From Buxus sempervirens (Eukaryota; Streptophyta; Magnoliopsida; Buxales; Buxaceae), in NCBI GenBank assembly GCA_947561395.2, contig OX387185.1, forward strand, positions 35,010,213 to 35,074,212: a stretch of 64,000 bases of DNA. Reading direction: 5' to 3'. The notes beneath the pieces are model-generated. The model worked only from the letters and a program-made list of their open reading frames with translations. It was not told the origin of the DNA and searched no databases. Shown here in pieces: positions 1 through 13,639 of this stretch. Within the stretch, counting starts at the first letter, position 1; every line of letters begins with the position of its first letter. The position numbers and the translations under genes are program-made.

Positions 1-435
1 GACCATGCATCCTTGTTCCGATTGTTATAGATATCTATTACATGTAATAGATATACAACAAAACAACAAAATGTGTAAGGAACATCAATGGGAGCATCCT
101 TGCTCATTCCTGCATAAAAAATAAAAACACCAAAATTAGTATCTAAACCCAAATTAATTTTTAAACATAACTAGAGAAGAAACATGGGATTACCCAGTAA
201 TATTTGTGCAATGCTATTGTTTTCCATGTATTCAAAAACCAAAATTCGGGTTTCTCCATCAACCCAAGGCCCATGGAGCTTAAATATGACATCTAGGTAG
301 GATTTGAAGGACTCCCAGGTTCGGATGATTGTCCACCCTGGGAAGCATGATGATAAGGATTGCTTAATTAAATATACATATTTAAAATATAATCAATAAT
401 GTGTTCTACTATTTCTAGTATTGGATGCAAAATAC

Positions 436-3319
436 CTGTCTTGTAAATGATAAGAATGCGCGTTGAAGCTCCGCAAGTTGGGAGGCCTGTTGCAGCACCT
501 GCTCTTGTAGCTGCTCTAGGTGGTGCATCTCCTCATCTAATCGTTCTTTTCGCTGCTCTCGGTGGTGCATCTCCTCATCTAATCGTTCTTTTAGCTGCTC
601 TCGGTGGTGCATCTCCTCATCTAATCGTTCTTTCATTCGATTAAATTCTGTCATGTCTACTGTTTGGCTGGAGGATGAGCCCCACGTCCTGTTTGGAGTC
701 AACCCCATCCCACAGCATCTAACTCGGCCATGGGTGTCAGGTCCCATGACCTGAGTGTAGACATCATCACGCGCCATACCATCTGGCGTGCCTCCAACCA
801 TAATATTTCGCATCTGTTCCTGAAATAAAGAAAAGTATTTAAGAACCATAAGAATTACATGAATTTTATGAAATTCAAAATAAAAGCTAATTCTAGATTA
901 GTTGCAACTTACAATCTTATTTGCTGCATCAGAGCTGACTGGGGTGCCATCCTTCCTAGTATGTGTTTCAATGAAAGTTTCTGCTCGGCCGGCCAATTGC
1001 TATATGGCACATGTATTTGGAGAGAAAAATGAGAAAAAAGATATAATGCGTAATAACCATTACAAAAAAAAAAAATACAACTTTATTTGAAAGAAAATAA
1101 TATAACAATAAAAGAATAAGCACATGTGAGGTAATACTCATTGAAGGACTTAAGAGGGTGACTCCTTATCTCCTTTGTTGAGATTGCAGGAAATGTGGCT
1201 TATTAAGTGGTTTTGAATTTTTAATAGAGAAAATTTTAATTTTACCCCTAGGCAGCACTATAAGTGGTTGGAAAATGAGATTTTGAGAAATTATAATCCA
1301 AAAAGGCTAGCATATGACTCATGAAACATGCGAAATTTGCATGTTAGAAATTACAACTCAAAAAGTCGAGCATGTGACTTTTTGAGTGTTTTATACATAT
1401 AAAGCCTTCCTACCCAAGAATGTCAAAGCATGGTTTTGAAGTTTTTGTGTGTGCGTGTGTGTTGTTGTTTCTTTTATATATATATATATAGTTTCAATCA
1501 CTATAAAGCCTTCCTACCCAAGATTTTCAAAGCATGGTTTTGAAGTTTGGGTGTGTAGTTGTTTCCTTATTTTTTTCCTTAAAAAAAATATATAGTTTCA
1601 ATCCCTATAAACTTAGTGAAAGCACGGTATGGTAAATAATGACACTCGGTCAAATGATTGGTGTCCGATAGCTATTTGCATTGATGAGTAACTTGTCAAA
1701 GATTTTAACAGTTATAAAATGTTGATACCATACTTACTGTCTTATTTGTCCTTTATTGTTCTTCAAAGCCAATTTATTAGTCTATGTGTCGATTGCCTCA
1801 CTAGCAAGAGCATCAGCAGCCATGTTTCACCATCTCAAAGTAGAAGCAATTTTCTAGCAACGTAAACCATTGGTTAAAAAATCATAAAGAAGAGCCATAG
1901 GATATTGAAATTCATAGATTAATCAGCTTTGCTCTCCATCATGCAATAATTTGAGGCCAGAGACATCAATAAAACTAAACTAAAAGTTTACAGTTGATGT
2001 GCAGCATGTTACTCTTTCACATCACAAAAAGTACAAGAAAGGCTTTATTCAAACTGTTTAGTCTTTGGAACTCTTAAATTCATAGGAAAACAACGAATCT
2101 TTGAAACAAAGAGTAGTATAGAAAATATGAACTTGTCAAGAACAAGATATCAGCAAAGAAACCAAACATGGCTTCATTTTCAGGAACAAAGGAAGTCCTC
2201 TGTCCTCACCAACGAGGATACAATACCATGAAATGAAATAGACATGAAAGGATTATAAATCACAATTATTCGCAATAATCTCTCAATCATTTGGTTACTT
2301 AGACAAACAAAGTCAGTTTCTTAAGCTGAAGCTGAGGTTGTTTAAACCCCAGCTAGTAACTCAGAATACAAGGCTGAGTTACTCAAATTGTAAGGCCTAT
2401 ATATTGTCGATTATAAGGAAAATAAACAAACAGATATTATTAAAAAATAAATAAAAGAAAGAATAAAGGTTTATTAAAAGGAATTATCTCAAAGTTTCAT
2501 ACCTTCTCATGTCTTACTCTAGCGAAGCTCCTCGTGCCAGCTGTGTGTGTGAGCGTTTGGTGGGCACGATGTTGTTTATTCCTTGCACAAAGTTGCTATA
2601 TCATACCAAGTACATACAAAAATGTTAGAAGCCATTTCAGATATAAAAAACAGATAGCATATGTAAAAACAATGTGAACATCTTCTTACCTGTGTAGTTT
2701 CATTATTCCAATAATATACAAGTGGCTCCCACTGGTCTGGAAGCACCCCAGGAGGACAATATCGAAATCTGTCCTCATTCGTCGTATATGGGTCATAATA
2801 TTTTTTCTTCAACTCTGACTTGTAGTCTTTCCATTTCTTATTCAATGAATGCAAGACATACTCTTTATGGCGCTCATCTACAACAAACTTTTCCTACATT
2901 GCACACCAAATCAATTTCCCAAGTTACAACCAATAAGTGCTGTGATGAAAAAACATTAAAGAGATCTAATTTAACTATCTATAATCTACCTGAATACGTT
3001 GCCACGCATCGTCCTTTGCGTCTTGTGAAACCTTTTGCCATGAGAAGCGGTCAACAGGTAGAACATGGCCATCTCGAGCCAATGTCCCGCAAAAATTTTC
3101 TAACTTAGAGACATTGGGCCCGATGGGCTGCCCGTGCTCATTAATGTCTACAGGAATCTTCTCTCCAGACCTTGTTTGCCTATGGAGTGATAGGCATCGA
3201 GTAGGGCCCCTTACCTTCCTTGCAGAAGAGGAGCCCTCGCCACCAACAGCGCCTGGTTGGTTTTCTACCATATCTTCGCACATTTCGATGTTTAAGATAA
3301 ATTCAAAGGAAAGTGACAC
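436..3319 (-). CDS. CACTA second gene, Transposase_24 (Ptta/En/Spm) type
   Basis: This is the accessory TNPA-like gene of the element. Five minus-strand exons join in phase 0: about 3319-2990, 2893-2690, 2595-2503, 999-913 and 819-436, the last possibly running to a stop at 415. Exon 1 has a basic region with PVDINEHGQPIGPN. Exon 2 has KKWKDYKSELKKKYYD. Exon 3 has the family signature HTAGTRSFARVR. Exon 4 has RAETFIETHTRKDGTPV. Exon 5 ends in a coiled coil containing three copies of a 14-residue unit, KERLDEEMHHREQ(L/R). No stop or frameshift was found in these exons. The start codon is uncertain; an inner Met (MCEDMVENQ) is also possible. The function, DNA binding at subterminal repeats, is inferred from the family. 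Confidence 0.75.
1000..2502 (-). other. Long intron of the CACTA second gene with small direct duplications
   Basis: This 1.5 kb is the intron between exons 3 and 4. It is AT-rich and noncoding. It contains a direct duplication of about 45 bp (about 1399-1445 and 1502-1548, beginning TATAAAGCCTTCCTACCC) separated by a GT-rich run and a TA run, and a second weaker duplication around 1272-1385 (GGCTAGCATATGACTC / GTCGAGCATGTGACTT). Confidence 0.6.
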
Positions 3320-3865
3320 AAATTAGAAATACGGGTGTATGAAAAAATTGAATACTAAGAACAATAAATACAAAATAGTACTAGTAACAACCCTGTGCTT
3401 ACACGGGAAAAAGGACATGTTAAACATGTATTTTAATAACAAGTAAGAGGAAAAGAAATACCATAATATATTATATAATAAGCAAGATTCACAAACCAAA
3501 TACTATTTGAATGGATCACCTTACAACAAAATTTAGATTATACGTGCAAGGTAATATGTAAGTATAAATACATGACTTGAATCCAAAAATGATTATTTAA
3601 TTTATAAGTACAAAGGATTTTATAACCTTAAGATGATGAGGTTGGGGATTGGCCTGCAGAAATCAGCAATGATGTCGAGGGCTCTTGTGGAAAGTGGGGT
3701 ATTTTGTTTGGCACACTTTCCAAAGGGGCCAACTCCTTTTATATATAGTATAGATATATATTCGATCACAACTAAGAACATTAAATACATTAAATAAAGA
3801 AGTTCCTACCAACAATAAAAATAATAATAATAACAGAAGATAAAACAAGCAACTACAACACATTG

Positions 3866-6800
3866 TTACTCCGAATCCTCCTCGTCATGAATCGAATCGG
3901 CTAATGGACTTTGTTCCTCCATGAATGGATCAGATGGTGCATCAACAGTTGTTGCAGGTACATCTTCCCTTGCCCAACTAACACCATCATCATCTTGGTC
4001 ATTATCATGTAAATTCTGCGACCAATATGACTCACAATCAAGGAATTTATCGACATCCACATCCATATCAAACAAGTCCCTAGGTTTCGTCTTGACAACT
4101 ACATTCCAATCTTTATCAATTGGATCCGCCACATAAAAAACTTGCTCTGCTTGAGATGCCAGCACGAACGGGTCATCCATAACTTGTTCGCCAGTATACA
4201 ACAATCGGCTGAAATTGACTAGCGTGAACCCAAACTCATCAGTCTTAATGCCTTTTCCTTGTGCCATGACATCAACCCAATCACACTTGAATAGTATATA
4301 CTTTAGGTGCTCTGAATACGCCAATTCAATCACATCAGTTAGGCGCCCATAGTAAGAGATGTAGCTCGTAACTGGTCTCTTGTCCTTGGCACTTGAATAG
4401 CTAGTAGTGCTTGCTTTAACCACAACACCACTATTTTGACTCTTAGAAAATCTCTCCTTCTCTATTGTGCAGAATCGATATCCATTACTTATGTAGCCCT
4501 TCATTCTTGTAGCTATTGATCGTGGACCCTGAGCGAACAACACAATTTTTTCGGACAAATGGGATTTTGAATTTTTCAATGTCTTAACCTATTTAAGGGG
4601 ATGCAAAGTGTTCAAACATACTATAAGCAATAATACAAACCAAATGAAAACAGTCATTAATTTATATATCAACACATACATGTTCCTTAAGCCATTTCGC
4701 AAATTCTTCATTGTGCTTCTTCTGTATTACATGCACGGAGGCTCTAGAATGACACATATTAAGAATGCTAAGATGCCGCCTGCAATATATAATACAATAG
4801 TAAGCACTAGGTTTTGTTTGGTTTGCAATATATTAACAACTGGATGAAATAAGCAATAACATCTTACTTTCGATAACTTTCAAGCCTATCATCATTGAAA
4901 AGCACATATCGATGCGCCTGTGCCCATTCTACATTTGAGAGTTGAAATGGTTGGGCGCTTCCGACTGAACTTCCATCATCATTTCTCACTGGCCTATTTA
5001 TTTTGGACTCTACATCGGGCAAATATCGAGAACAGAATGTAAGACACTCTTCCGCAATGTATCCTTCTGCAATGGACCCCTCCGGTTGCACTCAGTTGCG
5101 CACATATGATTTCAAGGTAAATAAATACCTATTAATTAAAAGCAATGTAAACAACATAAATGGATTGCAAAAATTAATTACGCAAGGATATACAATACTA
5201 ATATATTGTATCACATACCTCTCTATTGGATACATCCATCGGTACTGAACAGGTCCACCCAGCATGACCTCGTCTACTAAATGAACTGGCAAGTGCATCA
5301 TAATATCGAAGAATACAGCGGGAAATATTCGCTCCATTTTGCAAAGCACGTGCACAATACGATCTTTTAACCGCTCTAATTCCTCTACTTCACATACTTT
5401 AGAACACACTTCGTGAAAGAAATTGCTCAATTCGATCAATGCCGATGACACATTCTTTGGCAACAACCTTCGAATCGCAAGAGGTAAAAGCTGTTGCATT
5501 ATCACATGGCAATCATGACTTTTAAGCCCAAATACCTTGCGTTCTTTAGCACTTACACGCTTTCCAATATTGGAAGAATAGCCATCCGGGACTTTCAAAC
5601 TCTTCAGTACTTCACAAAATAACTCCTGTTCACGCTTGTCCATCGAAAAGCAGGCAGCTGGCAAACACAACTTCTTTCTATCAGGCAATTCCATTGGGTG
5701 AAGTGCATGTCTCACACCCATATCAACCAAATCTAATCGCGACTTCAAAGTATCCTTCGATTTCCCTTCAATATTTAACAATGTACCAAGCACACTATCA
5801 CAGACATTTTTCTCAATATGCATCACGTCCAAATTGTGCTTCAACAAATTATCTTCCCAGTACGGCAATTCAAAGAAAATACTCTTCTTCTTCCAATTAT
5901 ACGGCATGCTGCTTGGATTACTGTTTTTTGGACGTTTCCTGCCAGTACGCTTTCCGAATATATGTGAAGTGCCTCTTAATTGATCCAATATTTCAAACCC
6001 AGCCAGTGAACTAGGAGGTTCCCTCATCTCCACGGTACCATCAAAAGATTGCTTCTGTTTTCGAAACCCATGATCAAGAGGTAAGAACCGACGATGACCC
6101 ATATAGCAGTGCTTCCTTCCATTACGTAAATAGCGACTGCATGTGTCCTTGTGACATGATGGACATGCAAACCGCCCTTTTGTGCTCCAACCAGAAAGCA
6201 TAGCATATCCCGGAAAGTCACTAATGGTCCAAAGTAATGCTGCACGTAAAGTAAAGCTCTCTTTTCTTGATATGTCGTAAGTTTCAACCCCAGATGCCCA
6301 CAACTCTTTCAGCTCCTCTACTAACGGCCTCAAATAAACATCTATATCATTCCCAGGGCCAAGAGGCCCTGGAATAAGTAAAGAGAGCATCATATTTGGC
6401 TGCTTCATACACAGCCAAGGTGGCAAGTTATACGGAATCAAAACAACAGGCCAAATACTATGTGTGATGCTCATACTCCTGAATGGATTGAAGCCGTCGG
6501 TTGCTAAACCAAGTCTGACATTACAAAGCTCAGAACCGAACTGAGGGTGCACATCAAGAGCCTCCCAAGCGGGAGAATCTGCGGGATGTCTTAATTTCTC
6601 ATCTTTTTTACGACCCTCAGAGTGCCATCTCATGTCATCGGCCATTTTAGATGACATATACATCCTCTGTAAACGTGGCTTCAAAGGAAAGTGGCGTAAT
6701 ACCTTCGCTGCCTTCTTCTTTCCCTTCTGTTTCGATTGACCATCTAGGGATTTCCATCTAGAAGTTCCACATATATCACATGACTCCTTATGGGCAGAAT

Positions 6801-7587
6801 CTTTCCAATATAACTTACAATCGTTTGGGCATGCATCAATTTTGCTATAACTTAAACCCAAATCTGTTATTATCTTCTTTGTTTGAGAGAAATTATCTGG
6901 CAAATTTGTGTCATCTGGGAAAGCCTCCCTCAACAAGACAAGAAGCAAACTGAATATCTTGTTACTCAATCCTCCCAAACATTTTAAATGAAATAACCTA
7001 ACAATGAAAGACAATTTTGTATGTCTTTTACACCCATTATACAACTCTTGATCAGCATCATTTAACAGTTTTTCAAACTTACAATTCTCCCGATTTTGCG
7101 TGTCAGCTGGTGCTTTGTGTAACGAACTCACAGATGTATCTCCTTCAGTCTGAGCCCCAAAAATTTCACTCAACATAACCCTAGCCTCATCACCCTTCTT
7201 ATGTAAATCATCTCCACCATATGCAAACTTAGGTTGGCTAGATCGTAATCTTACCCTGTCCTCTCCATGGTGATACCAGACCTTGTAAGTCGGGTCAAAC
7301 CCATTGCATATCATATGCTCGTACGCAACCCGACTAGTCTGATACAATACGTTACAGCATTTCGGGCAAGGACACTTCAACTTCTCATTACATGTTGCAC
7401 CGTGATCTTCAGCAAACTTGATGAACCCAATTACTCCATTTCTGTACTCTGGACTAGCCCTGCATCATCCATATATTAAAACATAGCCTATTTAGTTAAT
7501 ATTTGATAATATTTAGCTAACAATGCAACATTAAAAAAAATTTCAGCCTATTAAATACCTAGAGCTGTGAATCCAACTTCTATCCAT
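3866..7587 (-). pseudogene. CACTA TNP2-type transposase, five exons, one in-frame stop
   Basis: This is the catalytic transposase of the CACTA element. Exons read on the minus strand are 7587-7559, 7459-5219, 5128-4868, 4779-4680 and 4588-3866, all with GT-AG borders, totalling 3354 nt (1118 codons). The start MDRSWIHSSR is the typical opening of the transposase-associated domain. It is followed by a zinc-finger-like CPCPKC motif, the tnp2 transposase core, a DUF4218 region (PVHLVDEVMLGGPVQYRWMYPIERY spans the exon 2/3 join) and a DUF4216 region near 4500-4150, ending in an acidic tail. The only break I see is a TGA at 5094-5092 in exon 3, just after KSYVRN and before QPEGSIAEGYIAEE. The protein is therefore probably not made in full from this copy, although the rest of the frame is intact, which suggests recent activity. 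Confidence 0.85.
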
Positions 7588-7590
7588 CAG

Positions 7591-10056
7591 CTAATGGATT
7601 CTGTGTCACCAATGTGGGAACGCTATCCTTGTTCTTCTGCAAAATAATACTCCATAAATAGGTCCCTTTCTAATATCAAATGGTACTCCGGTTAGTTTTA
7701 AAGTTTATGCTTGGTTTTGCCCATTCAAGAATAGCGAGCAAAGTACTCGTTTATCCATGTGATGCATATATTTCTCTACGAATTTCGGCAGCATCTCTGC
7801 GCAATTCTCCAAATACGTAAAAGTTTCTTGACATACTATGCTTTTATCATCCAAATTGGACGATAAATAGCATGAAGTCAAAAAACTACGTATTTGAAGA
7901 AAAAAGAGATCGATGAAACCAAAATGACATGCATTAAGAGAAATATACGAATCACATGTCAAAAGGTACTATACATGCTATTCCCAAACTGTCTATCTGA
8001 CATTCCAAGATATTATATGTGTAAATATATACCTTTTATATTTAAATACTAAGAGTTATTGCAAACTTACTGAAAAACTGCAATCTCTTCAAAGTAGACA
8101 AAATTAATTGGCATAGCTACACATGTAACCTCTTAGGCGAGAATTTGAATTGTTTCCACTTTTTTAATTGTATCAACTCAATCAAAAAATTCAAGTTCTC
8201 ATATTGCTAGTCATGTATTAAAGCAATAAATAAAAGCTAAAACATCAACAATCAATTTATAATTGGTGAAATAAAAGCACAAAAGTGTGGTGTCGGTTAT
8301 ATTGATGCATCCAAACAAAGAAGGCACAATTAAATACACGTGCTTTGCAGCCATGGGAATAGATATTATGCCAACATGCCCTCCAGTTGGCACAGACAAA
8401 AAATGCTACTCATCCCTTGACATGAAGACTTTTTCCAATTAATATTAATATTAACCCATGTTAAGGAATATATTAAATATATAAATTTCATCCCTACTAT
8501 CAGCTTGAGCTTTTAGTAATAACGGTGCTCTATATGGTATCAGAGCCTTAGGAAAAAGCAACAGTTTTGAACATCCCGTTCTTTATCCAATTGCCCTTTT
8601 GGGCCCCACCTTAAAATAATTTTTTTAAAATAAATAATTTCATAAAATACATATATCTTACCTTTATGTGGACATGATATCTTTCTCCTATATTATCGTT
8701 AACTAAATTAAAATTATATCATTAATCCTTATATTTTCAAAGTCTTAGAAACCCATAACTATCTTTTAACTAAATTAATAATGAAAATAATCAAAGATAT
8801 GCTTCCCTCTTTTTCAAAATAATTCTAATATTCAAAACACAATAAAATAAAACTCAATGACGAAACAAAAGATTGTATGATTAGCAATGGAAAAAAATTG
8901 AATTCAATCACCTACTTCTTAATAATTGTAAATTAGTTACACTTTTTTAAAACATTGAGTTTGAGTGTTATTTTACTGTTAAAACGTATTTCTTACAAAA
9001 ATACCCTCATACTCTTGCAATCAAGTTGTAACCTATTATTAAATTAAATATATGTATACTCATTCTCAATTATAAGCTAAATCAATATTTCGTCCAACAG
9101 TTTATGTACATTGTCAAAATTTTAAAATTAAAAAATACATTTTCTCAAATGTTATTTTTAACTAAATTAAAATTATATTATTAATCCTTATATTTTCAGA
9201 GTCCTAAAAACCCATAACTATCTTTAATTAAATTAATAATCAAAGATATACTTCTCTATTTTCGAAAAAAATTGCTAAATTTGCAATTTGCTGGTGTCTC
9301 TTCACGGAAAGGATCTTTGTGTTCTTAGGTGTGATTGCCGATGATATGTCTCGGAATTATAATAATAGTTATTAATAGTAATTAATAACTATTAATTAAC
9401 CCCAACCTATCCTCGCTACCAAACTAATAGGGGTGAGTTAGTGTTTTGGTTACCATCCCTAAGACTAGGTAATGAAAGCTTATCCACATAAATAGAACAA
9501 TTACGTCAAATGCACGATGGATGAAAATTGTATAATTTTCATTAAAAAAAGAGGATTGACAACCAAAAAACGGCTAGCAAAACATTGAATCTTGCACATG
9601 GTAAGAATAAAATCTTGACATAAGGAATCGTTGCCATTAAAATCTTGAACTATAATGAATTGTTGCCATTAAAATCTTGAACTATAAATAAAATACTAGC
9701 GTGCTTACACATGGTAACAAAACGTCCAATTATTATATTTGCTCATTGTAGCTGTTATTTTAAATTATTTTAAAATAACATATTTAAATATATACGAAGC
9801 ATAGATTAAACAACTAGTTTAACTATATAAAGTTCACCCCTACTATCAGCCTAAAAAGGTTCTTGAAAGTCAAACAAATCCATGGTTTGAAAAAACAGTT
9901 CTCTTGGGCCGTAGTTTCCTTGATTCAACAGTCTGGTCCATTAAAATTAGCGGGTCCACAGGTTTCGAGTCAGCCCGGTCATCACACGGTTTTGTTCCAT
10001 TTTCCCGCTAAATGGTTAAGGAGCTCCCTCTCTCTCTCTCTCTCCCTCTCGTGGCA
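7591..10056. other. AT-rich stretch without genes; LTR-like primer site
   Basis: I see no coding frame here. At about 8534-8550 the text TGGTATCAGAGCC is the classic initiator-Met tRNA primer binding site of LTR retrotransposons, preceded by a segment ending GCTCTATA that could be an LTR end. The phrase CCCCTACTATCAGC recurs near 9837, so 8.4-9.9 kb probably holds a decayed LTR element. The near-repeat ACCCATAACTATCTTT appears at about 8750 and 9210. Confidence 0.45.
10021..10056 (+). promoter_or_regulatory. Pyrimidine-rich (CT)n leader before the start codon
   Basis: A run of CT dinucleotides from about 10027 to 10050 directly precedes the ATG at 10057. CT-rich leaders are common just upstream of plant start codons. 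It is consistent with a 5' UTR, but the transcription start is not visible. Confidence 0.4.
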
Positions 10057-11525
10057 ATGGCGCTTCCATCTGGTTTCCTAGAAAGGCTCAAGCACATGGA
10101 AGAAACCAAAAACCAGAGGCTCTCTCTCCTTCAGGTTCAAAGCCCTAATCTTGTTCTTTTCTCTTTCCTCAAAACCCTAGTTCTTATTCTTACTCACCAT
10201 CCACAAGAGAGAATAATTTCAGGCTGAAAAAGATCTTCAAACCAACAAATCTCTGCTCCTGACGGCAAAGCGTTCGAACATCCGATGCATGGAGCAACGC
10301 TGCCTGATGATGGAGCAGAAGAGAGTTGAGTTAAGCTGCAAGATCTTAGCTCAAAAGTCAGAAATCAAGAGATTCGAGTCCGAGTACCAAATCATAGCTC
10401 AGAAGTTTAGGTACTTCCGTTGATGCCATTGGTTTTCTCCAATTAAGGATTGGTCTATTCTTAAGGAATTGAATCATGGATATGTTGGGTTAGGGATTTG
10501 AAGAGTGAGGTGGAGGAGTTTGAGGAGTGTGAGAAGAACAAGGACAGGTTTTATGAGATGAAGAGTGCTGAAATGCGGGAATTTCAAGCTAAAGTGAAGA
10601 AGTGTGTCTTGGAGTCCCGTCTGCAAGTGCAGGAGATGAGGTACAGCAGGGATAAGGTAAAGTTGGAGCCTTTAGTCCTTCTGTTCGTGAAATTGTTTGA
10701 ATGGCTCTGGTGTATGTTTGTGTCTGTGTTTGTGCTGGTATGTATGTATCATACTTGTGTACAGCCAAAGCTTTATCAAATTGCTACTGTTTTATTGATA
10801 ATAATGTAGTTGGACAACTTACAATCTTTGCATGCTCAAATGGTTCAAACAATTTCCTTGTTGTCCAATCAATGATCAGTATCATCCTTAAATAGCAGGG
10901 TTGGCTGAGTTGGGCAGGTTGGGTTGAGTGTATGTATTAATTAGTCTTGACACAACTCAAAGCTGCACATTTGTTAAACAGGTTGAGTATAATCAATCCC
11001 ACTCCAAACCATATGAAAAGGTACTCAATCTGATTGTTTAACTCATCTTTTTCTTTGAGATTTGTAAAAATCAGTATACGCTAAAAAATTATGCATTCAC
11101 TGTTCTTGGTTTCAGGAGTTTTCATTGACTTAAAAGAGAATTCTGTTGAGCAATTTTCCGAATTTGGGAGTTATTAATTATAACTTCAAAAGTTATCTTG
11201 TACAGTATGATATAACCTTTAATTGCTCCTGCATCTGTTTTACCATCTGTGGATGAATTAAACATTTGAACTATTCCACTGAGATAGACAAATATGTTTG
11301 ATTGAGCTTATTTACTGGTATTTGGTTTCTCTGTTTCAGCTGAAATTGAGCCTCAAGGAACTTCAAGGAAACAGTGGATACCTAAGTAATTCAGAGATAG
11401 CTGCAGCTGAGACAGTAAGGGCCAAACTTTTATCTATTAAAGAGAACTTGGAGAGAAACTTGGCTTCAAACTACCAACTAGGAGCACAGTTGGAAAAGCA
11501 GCTGCAGAAAGCTTTGATTTCATAA
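10057..11525 (+). CDS. Plant coiled-coil protein of unknown function, 204 residues
   Basis: Four exons join in frame: 10057-10134, 10223-10410, 10494-10656 and 11340-11525 (615 nt including TAA). All introns have GT-AG borders. The N terminus MALPSGFLERLKHMEETKNQ is preceded by a CT-rich leader. Nearly the whole protein is charged and heptad-like (Glu, Lys, Leu), with no membrane segment or signal peptide, so it is predicted to be a soluble coiled coil. The last exon contains LKELQGNSGYLSNSEIAAAE and NLASNYQLGAQLEKQLQKAL. I recall short plant coiled-coil proteins of this shape that databases label 'ribonuclease P subunit P38-related', but that label is weak and I see no RNA-binding domain. 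No neighbour suggests a role. It is one of two genes in the window that look intact. Confidence 0.8.
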
Positions 11526-13302
11526 AGAGAAGAAAAAAAAACCTAGAGCAATGAAACAGAGGCCTGAGTGGCATGTCCAAAAACATGATAAATCAATGAA
11601 ATCAATTGGTGCAGGTGAATAAGACAACATATATCCAATCTGCATGAGTCACAAGTTACAACTAGATATTGTCTTTGTTTGACAATTGTTGTAGTTGAAA
11701 TCCTGATATCTTGTGAGGATATGGTGTCCTATTCATAATGATGTAGAATTCCATTGTAATAATATCCATTTTCAGTGAAAAAGAATTCCTCCATTCTTTA
11801 TGTGAAGTTACACACACTACAGAGATTGAAATTTAATATCCGAGATGCTAATCGTTTCTTATTACTAGGAAAGGCTGAATTTCTTAAGTAGGTTGCCTGG
11901 CCTCCACACTCCACAAAGAGGAGGAATCGTAATACTCCAAAACACAACATAACACGGCCCTCAACAGAATAAAATTACTCATTCTTCTTCCTTTTCTTGT
12001 TTTCAAAAGAATATAGAAATACAAGAGAATGATAAATTAAACCTCTGAATTCATTAAATTAGGCATACAAACTAAGGGAAATATTAATTGGAAACTCTAA
12101 GTACTAAGCCAACACATAAAGAAGTGGAAAAAAAATGCCCATTAAATAGGGTGGTTAAGTCAGGGTTTTGCTGGGGGCTTCATTGGTTGGCCTAGAATTG
12201 AATAATGGATTTAATGGTCTAGACTCAACATTGGTGATGGGCTTAATGGGTTGAGCTGAAACAACTGAAGAAGATGAAGAGTGGTTTGATTTAAGCTAAG
12301 TAAATGAGTGCCACCTTCTAGTGAGCAGGCATTGGTAGTTTGACATTTCCACCCAAAAAAATTTGTAGTTTGACAGAGTTCAGCACAATGACAAGAATAA
12401 TACCTTTTCTGCTATGAAATATGGTGCTATTATTGTTAGTGCCCTTGAGAGATATCTTAACAATAAAATAAGCACTTAAAAACAGTTTGAAGCTTCTGAA
12501 AGATTGAAAAAGTCTATATGGGGGCTAGTTGTTCAAGGAAATTCTGGTGCGAATAGAAATTGCAGCTCCTCTAGGGTCCTAATCAACAATTTTTTGGCCT
12601 CAAACCTGAAGAATTGATTGAAATTTAATAAATGGACTAATACAACATGATCCAACATGCTCTAGAAGTAAGTACATGAGACATAACAGTTGCTGTAACA
12701 TATTTTTCTAAATAATTATGGTTCTACTTCTAATTGAAGACAGTTGGGTGCCACAAAACTAAATAAACTTGCTTTGGGATGCTTCATTTAAACCCCCTCT
12801 TATTTTCGTATACTTCTCACACTAATATCTTTCGTTTGCAGTAACAAACAAGTATCCCAAAAAACCCACCTTGACTGCAAGTGAAAGCAAACACAGAGAG
12901 GAAAAAGACTTCCATTTTAATTTTTGTTTCTCTCCTTCCCAATCATGATCCATCATCTGCTTTGGATTCTTTCTCATTATATTTTTTTTCATTATTTCAG
13001 TAGTTTTAGTCCAAATATAATAAGTTAAGGAAGTCTTTCTTCATTCAACATTATTGATTGCACAACTCTCCTTGGCTTTAGAACTTTCTTCTCCTCCTTT
13101 TTGCAGCCTCTTTCTTGTGCCTTTTTTTATTTTTTTTTTTTCAGTTGCAAAAATAAACTGAAAAGGGATTCAGTTTGGCCCCCCTTTAATGGGATGATTG
13201 GTGAACTTAAAGGTCCATGGCAGCTTATACATTTGAAATGTTAAATGACTTAAGCCAGATTACATTCACTAGAGTTTAGCACTTTCAACATCTATTATAG
13301 TG
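11526..13302. other. Noncoding stretch, nothing recognised
   Basis: This AT-rich sequence follows the coiled-coil gene. Its first 100-250 bases are likely that gene's 3' UTR. I see no coding frame, terminal repeat or RNA gene. T-rich runs occur at 12960-13140. Confidence 0.5.
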
Positions 13303-13639
13303 CTTTGAACATGGCTGACTCGAAAATGTTTTGATGAGTTGACATGTAAAGTTGAGTAAATAAACAATCACGCCAGGATTCCCCTCCAATGTGATTGGGC
13401 GTGGGGACTTTAAAATCCGAATATTCTCCTTATCCCTCACCCACAAATAGTATGTGTGTCCCAAATCATACTCTTATGACATCCTTATACCCTCTTATTT
13501 AAACCAAACGGCACCCACATTATATCCATTCTATTCCAAAGGCGAACAAAACATAAAATACTTCTTTATAGCTTGTCAAACTTCCAAAAAGATTTTCTCT
13601 TGCTTCGTTTGTCTTAATCTCATCAACTCCTCACACTTT

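Larger units (their letters stand above)
1..7590 (-). mobile_element. CACTA (En/Spm) DNA transposon, 3' end outside the window
   Basis: The minus strand carries the two gene types diagnostic of plant CACTA elements in the usual order: a TNP2-type transposase (7587 to 3866), then a Transposase_24-type gene (3319 to about 436). Both have consistent GT-AG introns and share orientation. The transposon's 3' terminus must lie left of base 1. I could not find the expected TIR (reverse of CACTACAA, ending TAGTG) to the right of 7590, so the right border is unknown and that end may be decayed. The nearest TAGTG, at about 9430, is followed by unrelated bases. Confidence 0.85.

Noticed and set aside
8525-8560. 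Complete LTR retrotransposon at the TGGTATCAGAGC primer site
   Set aside because: No paired LTRs or gag-pol coding sequence could be found around it. At best it is a remnant.
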